DNA from: Phytoplasma sp041276565
GTDB lineage: Bacteria; Bacillota_I; Bacilli_A; Acholeplasmatales; Acholeplasmataceae
Reading direction: 5' to 3'
DNA: 33,228 bases
Assembly: GCF_041276565.1 (NCBI RefSeq)
Contig: NZ_JBGGGR010000045.1
Coordinates: 1-33,228, forward strand
Shown: one piece after another, positions 17,208 through 27,000 of the stretch
Position numbering within the stretch: the first letter of the stretch is position 1
Layout of the letters: each line of letters begins with the position of its first letter
Made by a program: the position numbers and the translations under genes
Notes under the pieces: model-generated
Database searches by the model: none
What the model saw: only the letters and a program-made list of their open reading frames with translations
Told to the model about the DNA's origin: nothing

Positions 17208-19490
17208 ATGAATAAAAAAGAAAATAAATTTTGGTCTGATATTAAAGGTTTAACTCACGAAGAAGTCGAAAACAAAATAAAAAATAAAGAAAATAATGTA
17301 ACTGTAAATAATCTAAATAAAAGCATTAAAAGTATTATTTTTTCTAATCTTTTTACTTTGTTTAATTTATTGTTGGTATTGATTGCTGTTTTTGTGATTT
17401 CTCAAGGAAGATACGAACAATTATTTTTTTTATTTATTAATTCTTTAAATGTTTCTGTTAATATTTTTCAAGAAATCAAAGCTAAAAAGACTTTAGATAA
17501 AGTCTTTTTATTAAGTTTGAATGCAACTAAAGTTATTAGAGATTTTAGTTTATTAGAAATACCTATTGAAAATGTTGTTACAGAAGATGTTTTATATTTA
17601 GAATTAGGATCTCAAATTATAGCTGATTCATGTGTTAAAAAAGGAACTATAGAAGTTGATGAATCTTTTTTAACAGGAGAATCTGATTTTGTTTTAAAAA
17701 AAGAAGGTGATTTTTTATATTCTGGTAGTTATGTTGTTAGCGGAACTGCTTGTGCTGTTGTTATCTATGTTGGCGAAAATATGTATGTTTCTAAATTAAC
17801 AAAAGAAGCTAAAAAATATAAAAGAATTAAAACTCCTTTGTTAGAAAGTTTTTCATCATTAATTAAAATTATTATTTACTTGTTAACAATTTTAATTCCT
17901 ATTTTGATTTTGTTTATGTTTAAAAGTATTGATAATGAAAGAACAAATTTTATTTTAGGAATATGTGGTTTTATTTTAGGTATTATGCCTTCTGGATTAT
18001 TTCTTTTAACTAGTGTTTCCTTATTTGTTGGTTGTATCAGATTAGTTAAAAAAAATACTTATGTTAAAGATCTTTTTGGTATCGAAATGTTAGCTCAAAT
18101 TGATGTTTTATGTTTGGATAAAACAGGTACTATTACAGATGGAACTATGACAGTTAAAAATGTTTTAAAATATCCTGATTCTAATTTAGTTTCAAATCGA
18201 TTAATGTTTGATATTATTAGTGCTTTCCCGAATAATAATTCTACTCAAAACGCTTTATATCAAAAGTTTTATTTCCCTTTTGAAGACAAATTACAAAAAA
18301 ATAAACATAATATTTTAAAAACACAAAGTTTTTCTAGTAGTAGAAAATATAGCGGTGTAGAAATAGAAAATTTAGGAACATTTTTATTAGGAGCACCAGA
18401 ATTTATTTTAAAAAAACAGTTTTATAAAATTAAAAAAGATTTTCAAAAACAAGCTCAATTAGGATATCGTGTTTTGCTTTTGGCTCAAACTGATACCGCT
18501 TTAGAAGATATCAAAGAAAATACTAATTATAAAATTGTTTCTTTGATCGCTTTAGAAGATACAATTAAAAAAGATGCTTTTGATGTTATTAATTTTTTTA
18601 TTCAAAATGGTATTAAAATTAAAATTATTTCAGGAGATAATCCAGACACAGTATCTTTTATATCTAAAAAATTAAATATTATTTCTGATTCTCGAAAAGT
18701 TATCAATTTAATGGGTGTTCCTAACAAAGAATTAAATAAAATTGTTATGGAAAATGATGTTTTCGGTAGAGTTTCTCCGGAACAAAAAAAAATTCTTATT
18801 CAAAATTTAAAAAAGAATAACCAAAAAGTAGCAATGATAGGCGATGGAGTTAATGATATTTTAGCTTTTAAAGAGTCAGATATTTCGATTGCTATGGCTT
18901 CAGGTAGCGAATCTACTAAACACGTAGCTAATTTAGTTTTATTAGATTCTCAATTTAGTTCTTTACCTCAAGTAGTTTCAGAAGGAAGAAAAATTGTTAA
19001 TAATTTAAAAAAAAATGCGATTTTATTTTTGACAAAAAATATTTTGTTTTTTTCATTAGTTATTATTAATATATTATATAATTCCGTTTATTTATTGAAA
19101 GGTAATAAATCTTCATTACTTCCTTTTCCTTTAGTACCTTTACAGTTTAATTTATTCGATAGTTTCTTTATAGGGATTCCAGCATTTTTTTTATCTTTAG
19201 ACAAAAATAATAAAAAAATAGAAAAATCTTTTTTTAGAAATATTGCGAAAAGATCTTTGTTTTATTCTTTAACAATGAGTTTTTTTTATCTTTTATTATT
19301 AATTAATTGTCCAACTTCTAATGTTTCTCAATATTTAGCTATTTTTATTTCTTTAATTTTCTTTATTTTGTTTGTTATAAATTGTTTTCCTTTTAATAAA
19401 TTTAAAATTATATTAATTATTACAATGTTTTTAAGTTTTTCTGTTTTATATTGGATTTTTAATCAATCATTTTTAAATAATTTTATTTAA
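17208..19490 (+). CDS. P-type cation-transporting ATPase, CtpE-like
   Basis: The 760-residue protein has every P-type hallmark: actuator-loop LTGES at 155-159, phosphorylation site DKTGT with Asp304 and GDGVND at 545-550. About ten hydrophobic segments are seen, near residues 43-65 onward and a C-terminal group of six. The fourth-helix motif is GIMPSGLFLLTSVSL in place of the PEGL of calcium and sodium pumps. This, together with the IEMLAQIDVLCLDKTGTITD context, resembles the CtpE group, for which calcium uptake has been reported in mycobacteria. The true ion here is inferred only. The gene sits where Bacillus carries mrnC, between cysS and rlmB, and starts at an ATG with weak ribosome-site support. 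Confidence 0.85.
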   Translation: MNKKENKFWSDIKGLTHEEVENKIKNKENNVTVNNLNKSIKSIIFSNLFTLFNLLLVLIAVFVISQGRYEQLFFLFINSLNVSVNIFQEIKAKKTLDKVFLLSLNATKVIRDFSLLEIPIENVVTEDVLYLELGSQIIADSCVKKGTIEVDESFLTGESDFVLKKEGDFLYSGSYVVSGTACAVVIYVGENMYVSKLTKEAKKYKRIKTPLLESFSSLIKIIIYLLTILIPILILFMFKSIDNERTNFILGICGFILGIMPSGLFLLTSVSLFVGCIRLVKKNTYVKDLFGIEMLAQIDVLCLDKTGTITDGTMTVKNVLKYPDSNLVSNRLMFDIISAFPNNNSTQNALYQKFYFPFEDKLQKNKHNILKTQSFSSSRKYSGVEIENLGTFLLGAPEFILKKQFYKIKKDFQKQAQLGYRVLLLAQTDTALEDIKENTNYKIVSLIALEDTIKKDAFDVINFFIQNGIKIKIISGDNPDTVSFISKKLNIISDSRKVINLMGVPNKELNKIVMENDVFGRVSPEQKKILIQNLKKNNQKVAMIGDGVNDILAFKESDISIAMASGSESTKHVANLVLLDSQFSSLPQVVSEGRKIVNNLKKNAILFLTKNILFFSLVIINILYNSVYLLKGNKSSLLPFPLVPLQFNLFDSFFIGIPAFFLSLDKNNKKIEKSFFRNIAKRSLFYSLTMSFFYLLLLINCPTSNVSQYLAIFISLIFFILFVINCFPFNKFKIILIITMFLSFSVLYWIFNQSFLNNFI

Positions 19491-19565
19491 ATAATTATTT
19501 CATTAATAAAATAATAAAAATATAAATAATTATTATTTTTTATTTTCAAGAAGAAGGAATTTTCC

Positions 19566-20267
19566 ATGATAGTTTATGGCAAAAATGTAATAAAAGAAGT
19601 TATCAAAAATAAAAGACCTATTTATAAAATGTATATAAATCAAAAAATGACTGATAAAAATTTTTTAAATTTTTTAAATCAGAATAACGTTAATTATCAA
19701 TTGGTAGATAAACATCAATTAAATGAAAAAACACAAAATACAGAACATCAAGGAGTAGTAGCGGAAGTTAAAGATTATGAATATAGTGATTTATCTTTTT
19801 TTTTAAATTCAAATAAATTAAAAAAATTTTTGATTTTAGATGGTATTTATGATCCTCATAATTTTGGGGCCATTTTAAGAACTATGGAAACCACTAATTT
19901 TGATGGTGTCATTATATCTAAAAAAAATCAAGTTCTTTTAACAGGAACAGTAGCCAAAGCATCTAGTGGTGCTTTAGAATATGTCAATATTTTTTTAGTT
20001 AATAATTTATATCAAACTATTTTGTTATTAAAAAAACATAATATTCTTATTATAGGTACAGATATGACAGCAGATGTAAATTTTAATTCTGTAGAATATA
20101 ATTCATCTTTAGCTATTGTTTTAGGTAATGAAGCATCAGGTATTCGCTATTTATTAAAAAAAAGTTGTGATTTTTTAATTAAAATACCTATGCAAGGAAA
20201 AATTAACTCTTTAAATGTTAGTGTGGCTGCTGCTTTGATAATGTATGTATCACAATTTAAATATTAA
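19566..20267 (+). CDS. rlmB: 23S rRNA 2'-O-methyltransferase of the SpoU/TrmH family (RlmB type)
   Basis: It is expected to 2'-O-methylate a guanosine of 23S rRNA (G2251 in E. coli). The N-terminal substrate-binding domain (VYGKNVIKEVI..., HQGVVAEV) precedes the trefoil-knot SPOUT domain. Motif 1 is HNFGAILRTMETTNFDGV with the catalytic Asn and Arg, motif 2 is VLGNEASGI and motif 3 is IPMQGKINSLNVSVAAA. The 233-residue length is normal. AAGAAGGAA lies 8 bases before the ATG. Its position between cysS and rpmG-secE matches yacO in Bacillus, which supports RlmB over other SpoU members. Confidence 0.9.
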   Translation: MIVYGKNVIKEVIKNKRPIYKMYINQKMTDKNFLNFLNQNNVNYQLVDKHQLNEKTQNTEHQGVVAEVKDYEYSDLSFFLNSNKLKKFLILDGIYDPHNFGAILRTMETTNFDGVIISKKNQVLLTGTVAKASSGALEYVNIFLVNNLYQTILLLKKHNILIIGTDMTADVNFNSVEYNSSLAIVLGNEASGIRYLLKKSCDFLIKIPMQGKINSLNVSVAAALIMYVSQFKY

Positions 20268-20290
20268 ATTTTTTATATTTTTTAAAAATA

Positions 20291-20299
20291 TGTTAGAAT
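20291..20299 (+). promoter_or_regulatory. Extended -10 promoter upstream of rpmG
   Basis: TGTTAGAAT (TGnTAGAAT) 70 bases before rpmG, with no clear -35. Likely promoter of rpmG-secE-nusG. Confidence 0.5.
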
Positions 20300-20368
20300 G
20301 TTAAAAAACAGTTATTTTTTATTTAGATTTATTTTTTTTTCAATTTTTTAAAAAAGGATATTATTTTC

Positions 20369-20512
20369 ATGAAAAAAAATATTTTAATTTGCGATTTATG
20401 TTTAAGTCGTAATTATCATATTAAGGCTGTTGATCGTGTCAATAAACGATTGAGTTTAAAAAAATATTGTCCTAAATGTAAAAAACATGTTTTACATGAA
20501 GAATCTAGATAA
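20369..20512 (+). CDS. rpmG: 50S ribosomal protein L33
   Basis: A 47-residue frame, MKKNILICDLCLSRNYHI..., ends in KKYCPKCKKHVLHEESR. The CxxC pairs (Cys8/Cys11 and Cys34/Cys37) form the zinc ribbon of zinc-binding L33. AAAAAGG lies 11 bases upstream of the ATG. The position directly before secE-nusG is the standard location of rpmG in Firmicutes. A longer antisense frame over this locus is not real. Confidence 0.95.
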   Translation: MKKNILICDLCLSRNYHIKAVDRVNKRLSLKKYCPKCKKHVLHEESR

Positions 20513-20533
20513 ATAAAAAAAGGGGTATTATAT

Positions 20534-20929
20534 ATGATATTAAAACATAATAAAGAAGAAGTTGATGTTATTCCCTTATTTCGAATTATTAAAAAAGAAT
20601 ATGGTTTAATAAACATTTTTTTTATTGTTTTTTCCATGTTATCTATGGGAATTTTTAGTACTTTGATAAAGATACATACACAAGAATCAGAATATTTTTA
20701 TTTATTTTTGTTTTGTATGGTTTCTTCTTTTTTGGTTTTGGTAATTGGTTTTTTACCTTTTATTAGAAAAATTTTTAAGGATATTTTTGTAATAACTTGG
20801 CCTTCTTTTGGTAATATTGTTTTACAATTTATAAAAGTTGTTATTTTTGCTATTATTTTAGTTTGTACAGTTAAATTGTTTGAACAAGTTTATTCTGAAT
20901 TTTTAGATCCTTTTAAGTTAAACAAATAA
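20534..20929 (+). CDS. secE: Preprotein translocase subunit SecE, three-helix form
   Basis: SecE clamps SecY in the Sec channel. The conserved region is VITWPSFGNIVLQF (about 91-104), the amphipathic helix and hinge, followed by the core membrane helix VVIFAIILVCTVKLF. Unlike the roughly 60-residue single-helix SecE of Bacillus, this 131-residue protein has two extra N-terminal membrane segments (about 24-46 and 54-76), as in the E. coli protein. AAAAAGGGG precedes the ATG. It lies between rpmG and nusG, the universal location, which confirms the identity. Confidence 0.93.
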   Translation: MILKHNKEEVDVIPLFRIIKKEYGLINIFFIVFSMLSMGIFSTLIKIHTQESEYFYLFLFCMVSSFLVLVIGFLPFIRKIFKDIFVITWPSFGNIVLQFIKVVIFAIILVCTVKLFEQVYSEFLDPFKLNK

Positions 20930-20951
20930 TTTAATTAATTAAGGATATGAG

Positions 20952-21563
20952 ATGAAAAATAAAGAAAAAAAAAATATAAAAGAAGAACAAAAATCAGAAG
21001 ATAAAATAGTAGAATTTGATAATAAACCAAGATGGTATATTGTTCAAACTTATTCAGGTTATGAAAATTCTGTAAGAGAAGATTTATTAAAACTTATGAA
21101 TATTGGTTCGAAAATGTCTAATCTTATTTTTGACGTTATTTATCCTAAAGAAAAATATTTCAAGATAAAAGCGGACGGTTCTAAACAAGAAAAAGAAAGA
21201 AAAATGTTTTCTGGATATGTTTTTGTCAAAATGATTGTGACTGATTATTCTTGGTTTGTTGTTCGGAATCTTCCTAAAGTAACTGGTTTTTTGGGTTATA
21301 CAAAAGGCAATGAATCAAAACCTGTACCTTTAAGAGAAAGTGAAATAAAACCTATTTTAATTCAAATGGGTATTATAAAAAAACCTGATTACAATCATTT
21401 AATCAATAAAAGAGTAGAAATTATTAGGGGTTCATTTGTTGGAAAACAAGGAATAGTTTCTTTTATAGATAATAGTAAAAATATATTAGTAGTAGAAATT
21501 GATTTATTCGGAAGAAATACTCCGATTGAAATTTCTTTTTCTTCTTTTAAAGAAATTAAATAA
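20952..21563 (+). CDS. nusG: Transcription termination/antitermination factor NusG
   Basis: It binds the RNA polymerase clamp and promotes processivity and coupling. The NGN domain starts at RWYIVQTYSGYENSV (27-41) and includes MFSGYVFVKM; the KOW domain is KRVEIIRGSFVGKQGIV near 152-170. The 203 residues include a charged 20-residue N-terminal tail (KNKEKKNIKEEQKSEDK) before the fold. It follows secE by 22 bases with an AAGGATATGAG ribosome site. Confidence 0.97.
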   Translation: MKNKEKKNIKEEQKSEDKIVEFDNKPRWYIVQTYSGYENSVREDLLKLMNIGSKMSNLIFDVIYPKEKYFKIKADGSKQEKERKMFSGYVFVKMIVTDYSWFVVRNLPKVTGFLGYTKGNESKPVPLRESEIKPILIQMGIIKKPDYNHLINKRVEIIRGSFVGKQGIVSFIDNSKNILVVEIDLFGRNTPIEISFSSFKEIK

Positions 21564-21592
21564 TTTATTGATATTTTTTTATCATTTAATTA

Positions 21593-21601
21593 TGTTATAA
21601 T
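21593..21601 (+). promoter_or_regulatory. Extended -10 promoter upstream of rplK
   Basis: TGTTATAAT is a perfect TGnTATAAT. It lies in the nusG-rplK gap, 118 bases before the rplK start, so the L11-L1-L10-L12 group probably has its own promoter. A TTGATA lies upstream, but its 22-base spacing is too long for a good -35. Confidence 0.5.
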
Positions 21602-21718
21602 TTTAAATATTTGTTTTTTTTATTTTTATAGATTTTTTATATTAAAAAAATATTTTAATTATTTTTTTATTTGTGTAAAAACAAAAATAAGTTATTCAAG
21701 AGGTTTTGGATTAATATA

Positions 21719-22144
21719 ATGGCTAAAAATATTGTAAAAACTATTAAATTGCAAATTGCTGCTGGAAAAGCTAATCCTGCTCCACCAGTAGGTCCAGTTT
21801 TAGGACAAGCTCAGGTAAATATTCCTTTATTTTGTTCTCAATTTAATGAAGTTACAAAAGACAAAATAGGATTTATTATTCCTGTTGTTATTTCTGTTTA
21901 TGAAGATAGAACTTTTACTTTTATCGTTAAAACTCCTCCTTCAAGCGACCTTATTAAAAAAGCTGCTAATATCCAAAAAGGTTCTTCTAATTCTAAAAAA
22001 AATAAAGTATCTACTTTAACTCAAAAACAAATAGAAGAAATAGCACAAATGAAATTTTCGAATTTAAATTCTTATTCATTAGAAAATGCTTGTAAAATAA
22101 TAAAAGGTACTGCTTTAAGCATGGGAATCGAAGTTATCGATTAA
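21719..22144 (+). CDS. rplK: 50S ribosomal protein L11
   Basis: L11 forms the GTPase-associated centre with 23S rRNA and L10. The start is the ATG at 21719 (MAKNIVKTIKLQIAAGKA), giving 141 residues, the standard length. An upstream frame could add 16 residues but has no family support. ANPAPPVGPVLGQAQVN is the N-terminal signature, slightly diverged from the usual GPALGQAGVN. The C-terminal rRNA-binding domain ends KIIKGTALSMGIEV. AAGAGG lies 15 bases upstream, a long spacing. Confidence 0.97.
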   Translation: MAKNIVKTIKLQIAAGKANPAPPVGPVLGQAQVNIPLFCSQFNEVTKDKIGFIIPVVISVYEDRTFTFIVKTPPSSDLIKKAANIQKGSSNSKKNKVSTLTQKQIEEIAQMKFSNLNSYSLENACKIIKGTALSMGIEVID

Positions 22145-22222
22145 TTTTTTTGTTTATTTTTTTAAAAAAAATTTTAATAATTTTATAGAAAGAATTAATA
22201 TTTTTAAAAAAATATTTTAATT

Positions 22223-22909
22223 ATGAAAAGAAGCAAAAAATATTTAGAAATTAGTAAGTTGATAGATTTTAATAAAATATATTCGCTTTCAGAAGCTATC
22301 GGATTAATCAAAAAAACTAAAATAGTTAATTTCGATGCTACTGTAGAATGTAGTTTGTCTCTTAAATTAGATCCCAAAAAGGTAGAACAAAATTTAAGAG
22401 GGGCTTTGATTTTGCCTCATGGAACAGGAAAAAATTTAAAAGTTGCTGTTTTAGCTAAAGGTTTAAAATCAAAAGAAGCTGAAGAAGCAAAAGCTGATTA
22501 TGTTGGAGATCAAGATTTAGTAGATCGTATTTCTAAGAATTGGGTTGATTTTGATGTTTTAATATCTACCCCAGAAATGATGCCTTCAGTTGCTAAATTA
22601 GGACGTATTTTAGGTCCGAAAGGTTTAATGCCGAATTTAAAATTAGGAACTGTAACAGATAATATTTCACAAATAGTTCAAGATGTTAAAAAAGGTAGAA
22701 TAGAATATAAATTAGATAAAAATGCTAATTTACATGTTGTTTTAGGTAAAATTTCTTTTACAGAAGATGAATTAGCTGATAATTTGAAATTTTTTTATGA
22801 AAATTTAATATCTTCGAGACCTAAAACAGTCAAAGGAAATTTTGTTAAATCAATGACTCTTTCTACAACAATGGCACCAGGCGTTAAAGTAGATTTTGCA
22901 TCAATTTAA
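22223..22909 (+). CDS. rplA: 50S ribosomal protein L1
   Basis: L1 forms the mobile L1 stalk at the tRNA exit site. FDATVECSLSLKLDPKKVEQ at the N-terminal domain and GRILGPKGLMPNLKLGTVT, the family signature, are both intact. The 228-residue length is standard. No strong Shine-Dalgarno precedes the ATG. It follows rplK by 78 bases in the conserved rplKAJL order. Confidence 0.98.
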   Translation: MKRSKKYLEISKLIDFNKIYSLSEAIGLIKKTKIVNFDATVECSLSLKLDPKKVEQNLRGALILPHGTGKNLKVAVLAKGLKSKEAEEAKADYVGDQDLVDRISKNWVDFDVLISTPEMMPSVAKLGRILGPKGLMPNLKLGTVTDNISQIVQDVKKGRIEYKLDKNANLHVVLGKISFTEDELADNLKFFYENLISSRPKTVKGNFVKSMTLSTTMAPGVKVDFASI

Positions 22910-23018
22910 AAAAATAAAAAAATTTTTGATTTTTTTGATTTTGTTTGTTGAAAATTGAAATTAACCAAAACGGTTGTTTATTTTGTTTATTCATAAAAAG
23001 GAAGGATTTTTATTTTTA

Positions 23019-23510
23019 ATGGTAAATAAAAACGTTATTGATAAAAAAAGTCAAGAAGTTGATTTATTAATACAAAATATTAAGAGTTCAGAATTGATTA
23101 TTTTATTTGAATATCAAGGTTTAACAGTAAGTGATTTAACAGAATTACGTGTTGAATTAAAAAAAAATAATAGTACAATTAAATTGTATCCTAACAATAT
23201 ACTTAAAAGAGCCTTCAAAACAGTAAATTACAATGAATTGGCTGATTTATCTAAAAACGCTAAGGCTTTATTACTTTGTTCTAAAGATTCAATTAATTCT
23301 ATGAAAATTTTAGATGAATTTTCTAAAAAATTTGATTTTTTAAAAATTGTTGTTGGTGTTCTCGAAAACAAAGTATGTTCTAAAAAAGATATTAGCGAAT
23401 TATCTTTGTACTCTTCAAAAGAAAGTTTATTGGCAAGTTTGGCTTCAATGATGCTTGCTTCTTTGAGAGAATTAACAATGGGTTTAAATGTTTTACAAAA
23501 ACAAAAATAA
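23019..23510 (+). CDS. rplJ: 50S ribosomal protein L10
   Basis: L10 anchors the L7/L12 dimers to the ribosome. I choose the ATG at 23019 (MVNKNVIDKKSQEVD), giving 163 residues. The reading frame extends upstream to 22974, but the AAAAAGGAAGGA site at 22996-23007 sits between the two and fits only this ATG. LFEYQGLTVSDLTELRVELK and the C-terminal L12-binding helix (SLASMMLASLRELTMGLNVL) are diagnostic. It precedes rplL by 67 bases. Confidence 0.96.
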   Translation: MVNKNVIDKKSQEVDLLIQNIKSSELIILFEYQGLTVSDLTELRVELKKNNSTIKLYPNNILKRAFKTVNYNELADLSKNAKALLLCSKDSINSMKILDEFSKKFDFLKIVVGVLENKVCSKKDISELSLYSSKESLLASLASMMLASLRELTMGLNVLQKQK

Positions 23511-23577
23511 TTTATAATATAAATTGTTATTTTAAATTATTTTTTAAAAATTTATATATGTAAAGAGAGATAAAGTA

Positions 23578-23961
23578 ATGACAAAATTAAATAAAGAAAC
23601 TTTTATAGAAGCTTTAAAACAAATGACATTATTAGAAATTAAAGAATTGGTAGACGGAATTCAACAAGAATTTGGATTTGATCTTTCTAGTGTGGTCGCT
23701 ACTTCTGGTAACAAAAATGAATCTAATAACGAACAAGTAGAACAAACAAAATTTTCAGTTATTATGAAAAATTTTGGAGAAGATTCAAGTAAAATTCCAG
23801 TTATTAAAGAGGTTCGTGATATTACTCATTTAGGATTAATAGATGCTAAAAAATTAACAGAAACACCAAACGCTGTTATTAAAGAAAACGTTGACAAAAT
23901 TGAAGCAGAAAATATAAAGGCTAAATTAGAAAAATTAGGAGCTCAAATCGAATTAAAATAA
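23578..23961 (+). CDS. rplL: 50S ribosomal protein L7/L12
   Basis: The stalk protein recruits translation factors. The N-terminal dimerisation domain (ALKQMTLLEIKELVDGIQQ) is joined by an Asn/Glu-rich hinge to the C-terminal domain (DITHLGLIDAKKLTETPN, IKAKLEKLGAQIELK). The usual Ala-rich hinge is replaced by SGNKNESNNEQVEQ, in keeping with the AT-rich genome. The length is 127. A GAGAGA ribosome site precedes the ATG. Confidence 0.98.
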   Translation: MTKLNKETFIEALKQMTLLEIKELVDGIQQEFGFDLSSVVATSGNKNESNNEQVEQTKFSVIMKNFGEDSSKIPVIKEVRDITHLGLIDAKKLTETPNAVIKENVDKIEAENIKAKLEKLGAQIELK

Positions 23962-23985
23962 TTTTTCAAAAAATAATTATTTTTT

Positions 23986-24026
23986 AATAAAAAACCTAAG
24001 TAAAAGAACATCTTAGGTTTTTTATT
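23986..24026 (+). terminator. Terminator/attenuator between rplL and rpoB
   Basis: A perfect 15-bp stem (23986-24000 with 24012-24026, 11-base loop) contains CCTAAG/CTTAGG, followed by T-rich sequence. Many bacteria have partial termination here to set the ratio of ribosomal protein to polymerase synthesis. Confidence 0.85.
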
Positions 24027-24099
24027 GTCTTTATTCAAAATTCATTTTATGAATTTTTCATTTTTAAAATTAATAATTATGGTTTGGAGTTTAAAAAAA

Positions 24100-27000
24100 A
24101 TGAAAAAATATTCTAATGTTAAGTATGGCACCAAAGTAGAACGTCGTAATTATTCTAAAATGAATTATGATTTTCCTTTACCAAATTTAATTAAGACACA
24201 AATGGATTCTTTTGAATTATTTTTAAAAAAAGGAATTCAAGAAACTTTATCTGATATTTCACCTATTACAAGTTATAATGGTAATTTAAAATTATATTTT
24301 GATGATTTTTATTTAGAAAAACCTAAATTTTCTCCTAAACAGTCTAAAAAGTTAGACTTAAGTTATTCTTCTGAATTATTTGTTAATGTAAGATTAGAAA
24401 ATGTTCTTACAGGTGAAATCAAAAAAAATCGTGTATTAATATTAGATTTACCTTTAATGACTCCTTCTGGAAACTTTATTATTAACGGAATTGAAAGAGT
24501 AATTATATCTCAAATTATACGTTCATCTGGTACTTATTTTACTCAAAAATTTGATTTAAAATATAATAAGATGCGTTATGAAGTTCAAATTATTCCTACT
24601 CGAGGAGCTTGGATCGAATACGAACAAAGCAATAAAGATGTTTTGTATGCTAAGTTAGATCGTTCAAAAAAAATTTCTTTAACTAAGTTTATTCAAGTTT
24701 TAGGATTCAATTCAAAAGAAGAAATCGAAAATGTTTTTGGTAAAAATAAACTTTTAGAATTAAATTTTGATAAAGATAACACTTCCAACAGTGAAGAAGC
24801 TATTATTGAACTTTATTCAAAATTAAATCAAGGTGAAAAAGTTTCTGTTAATTCTGCTCGTGAATTTATTCGTACAAGATTATTTGATCGTAAAAAATAT
24901 GATTTATCTTCTGTGGGAAGATATAAACTTAATAAAAAATTAGATATTTTAAAAAGAGTTGAAAACACTTATTTAACTTACGATTTAAAAGATATCGACA
25001 CAGGCGAAATTTTATTTCCAAAAGGAACTTTGTTAAATAAACACGTTATTCAAGAATTAAAAGAAAAAAGAAAACATTTTACTAGAGAATTAGTTAATCC
25101 AGAATCCAATTTAGAAAACGAAAATAATTCAAAAGAAGATCCAGAATTAGTTTATAAAAAAGATAATTCTGATACTGATTTATATATTAAAGAACATATT
25201 ACAAATATTTTGACAGGAGAAATTTTAGTTGAAGCTGATACCTTATTAACTAACGAAACTATAGAATTTTTGCAAGAAAATAAGGAATTTTTAGAAGAAT
25301 CAGTAATAGAATTTTTTTTAGAAAATAATAATTTATTTAAAGAAATAGTTTTTGAAACAAAGAAAAAAGTTTTAAATGAAGTTTTAGAAGTTTACAAATT
25401 AGATGACGATAACAACAAACAATTTATTAAAGTTATTGGTAATAATCAATCTGAACAATGTACAAATATTTTCTTATCCGATATTATAGCTAGTGTGAGT
25501 TATTATTTAAATCTTTATGAAGGTGTAGGCGAAATTGACGATATAGATTATTTAGGTAACAGAAGATTAAGATTGGTAGGAGAATTATTAACAAATCAAT
25601 TCCGTATCGGTTTAACTAGATCTGAAAAAAATATCAAAGATAGAATGTCTATTAGCAAATTTGAAACAACTACTCCAAATGGATTAGTTAATTTTTCATC
25701 CCTTTCGATGGTTGTTAAAAGCTTTTTTAGTAGTTCACGTTTATCACATTTTATGGATCAAATCAATCCTTTAGCTGAATTAACTCAAAAAAGAAGAATT
25801 TCTGCTTTAGGTACTGGTGGAATCGATCGTGATCGTGCCGGGGTTGAAGTAAGGGACGTTCATAATTCATATTACGGAAGATTATGTTCAATTGAAACAC
25901 CTGAAGGACCTTCAATTGGTTTGATTTCTTCTTTATCAACTTATGCTCAAGTAGATAAATACGGTTTTATTGAAACTCCTTTTTTTAAAGTAGAACAATT
26001 AGACGATATTACAAAAGTATCAAGTGAATTCAAATATTTAACCTCAATTCAAGAAGAAGATAAAATTATTGCTTCAGCAGATGCACTTTTGAATGAAGAT
26101 AACACTTTCAAAAAAAATAAAGTTATAGCTAGAAAAAATGGTGAAACAGGAATGTATGATATCGATCAACTTTCTTATATAGATGTTTCACCTAAACAAA
26201 TAGTTTCGGTGGCTACTTCTACTATTCCTTTTTTAGAGCATAACGATGCTTCTCGTGCTTTGATGGGTACAAATATGCAACGTCAAGCATTACCTTTATT
26301 AATAACAGATTCTCCTGTTGTAAGTACAGGGATCGAACATAGAATAGTTAAAGATTCAGGTTGTTTAGTTTTATCTGAACAAGATGGACGTGTTTCATAT
26401 GTTGATGCTCAAAAAATTGTTATTAAAAGCGAAGACAATGAAGAAAAAGAATATCCATTAACTGTTTTCGAAAAATCTAATCAAAATACTTTAATGTTAC
26501 ACAAACCTATTGTTAGAAAAAACGAACTTGTTAAAAAAGGTGATATTATCGCTGATGGTCCTGCTACTGATAAAGGTGAATTAGCTTTAGGAAAAAATAT
26601 TAATGTAGCTTTTATGACTTGGGAAGGTTATAATTACGAAGATGCTATTATTATTTCTGAAAATTTAGTTCATAACGATGTTTATACATCTATTCATATA
26701 ACGAAATATGAAATCGTTGCAAGAGAATTAAAAAAAGGTGCAGGAAAAGAAGAAATCACTCGTGAAATTCCTAACGTAAGCAAAGAAGCTATTCGTAACT
26801 TAGATGAGAACGGAATTATTATTCCAGGTTCTGAAGTTAAAGAAGGAGATATTTTAGTAGGTAAAATCGTTCCTCAAGTAGTTTTCGAAATGACTCCTTA
26901 TGAAAGATTAATTCATACTATTATTGGAGAAAAAGTAAGAGATTACAAAGATGCTTCTTTAAGAGTTCCTTTTGGTGAAGCTGGAATTGTTCAAAGTGTA

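Noticed and set aside
20416..20637. Antisense frame of 73 codons across rpmG and secE
   Set aside because: It covers rpmG, whose two CxxC pairs and strong ribosome site are convincing, and the start of secE.
22974..23018. Upstream TTG start for rplJ
   Set aside because: The strong AAAAAGGAAGGA site lies after it and serves the ATG at 23019.
24025..24099. Upstream extension of rpoB by 25 codons
   Set aside because: It starts in the rplL/rpoB terminator stem, has no ribosome site and no family match; the ATG at 24100 follows GGAG.
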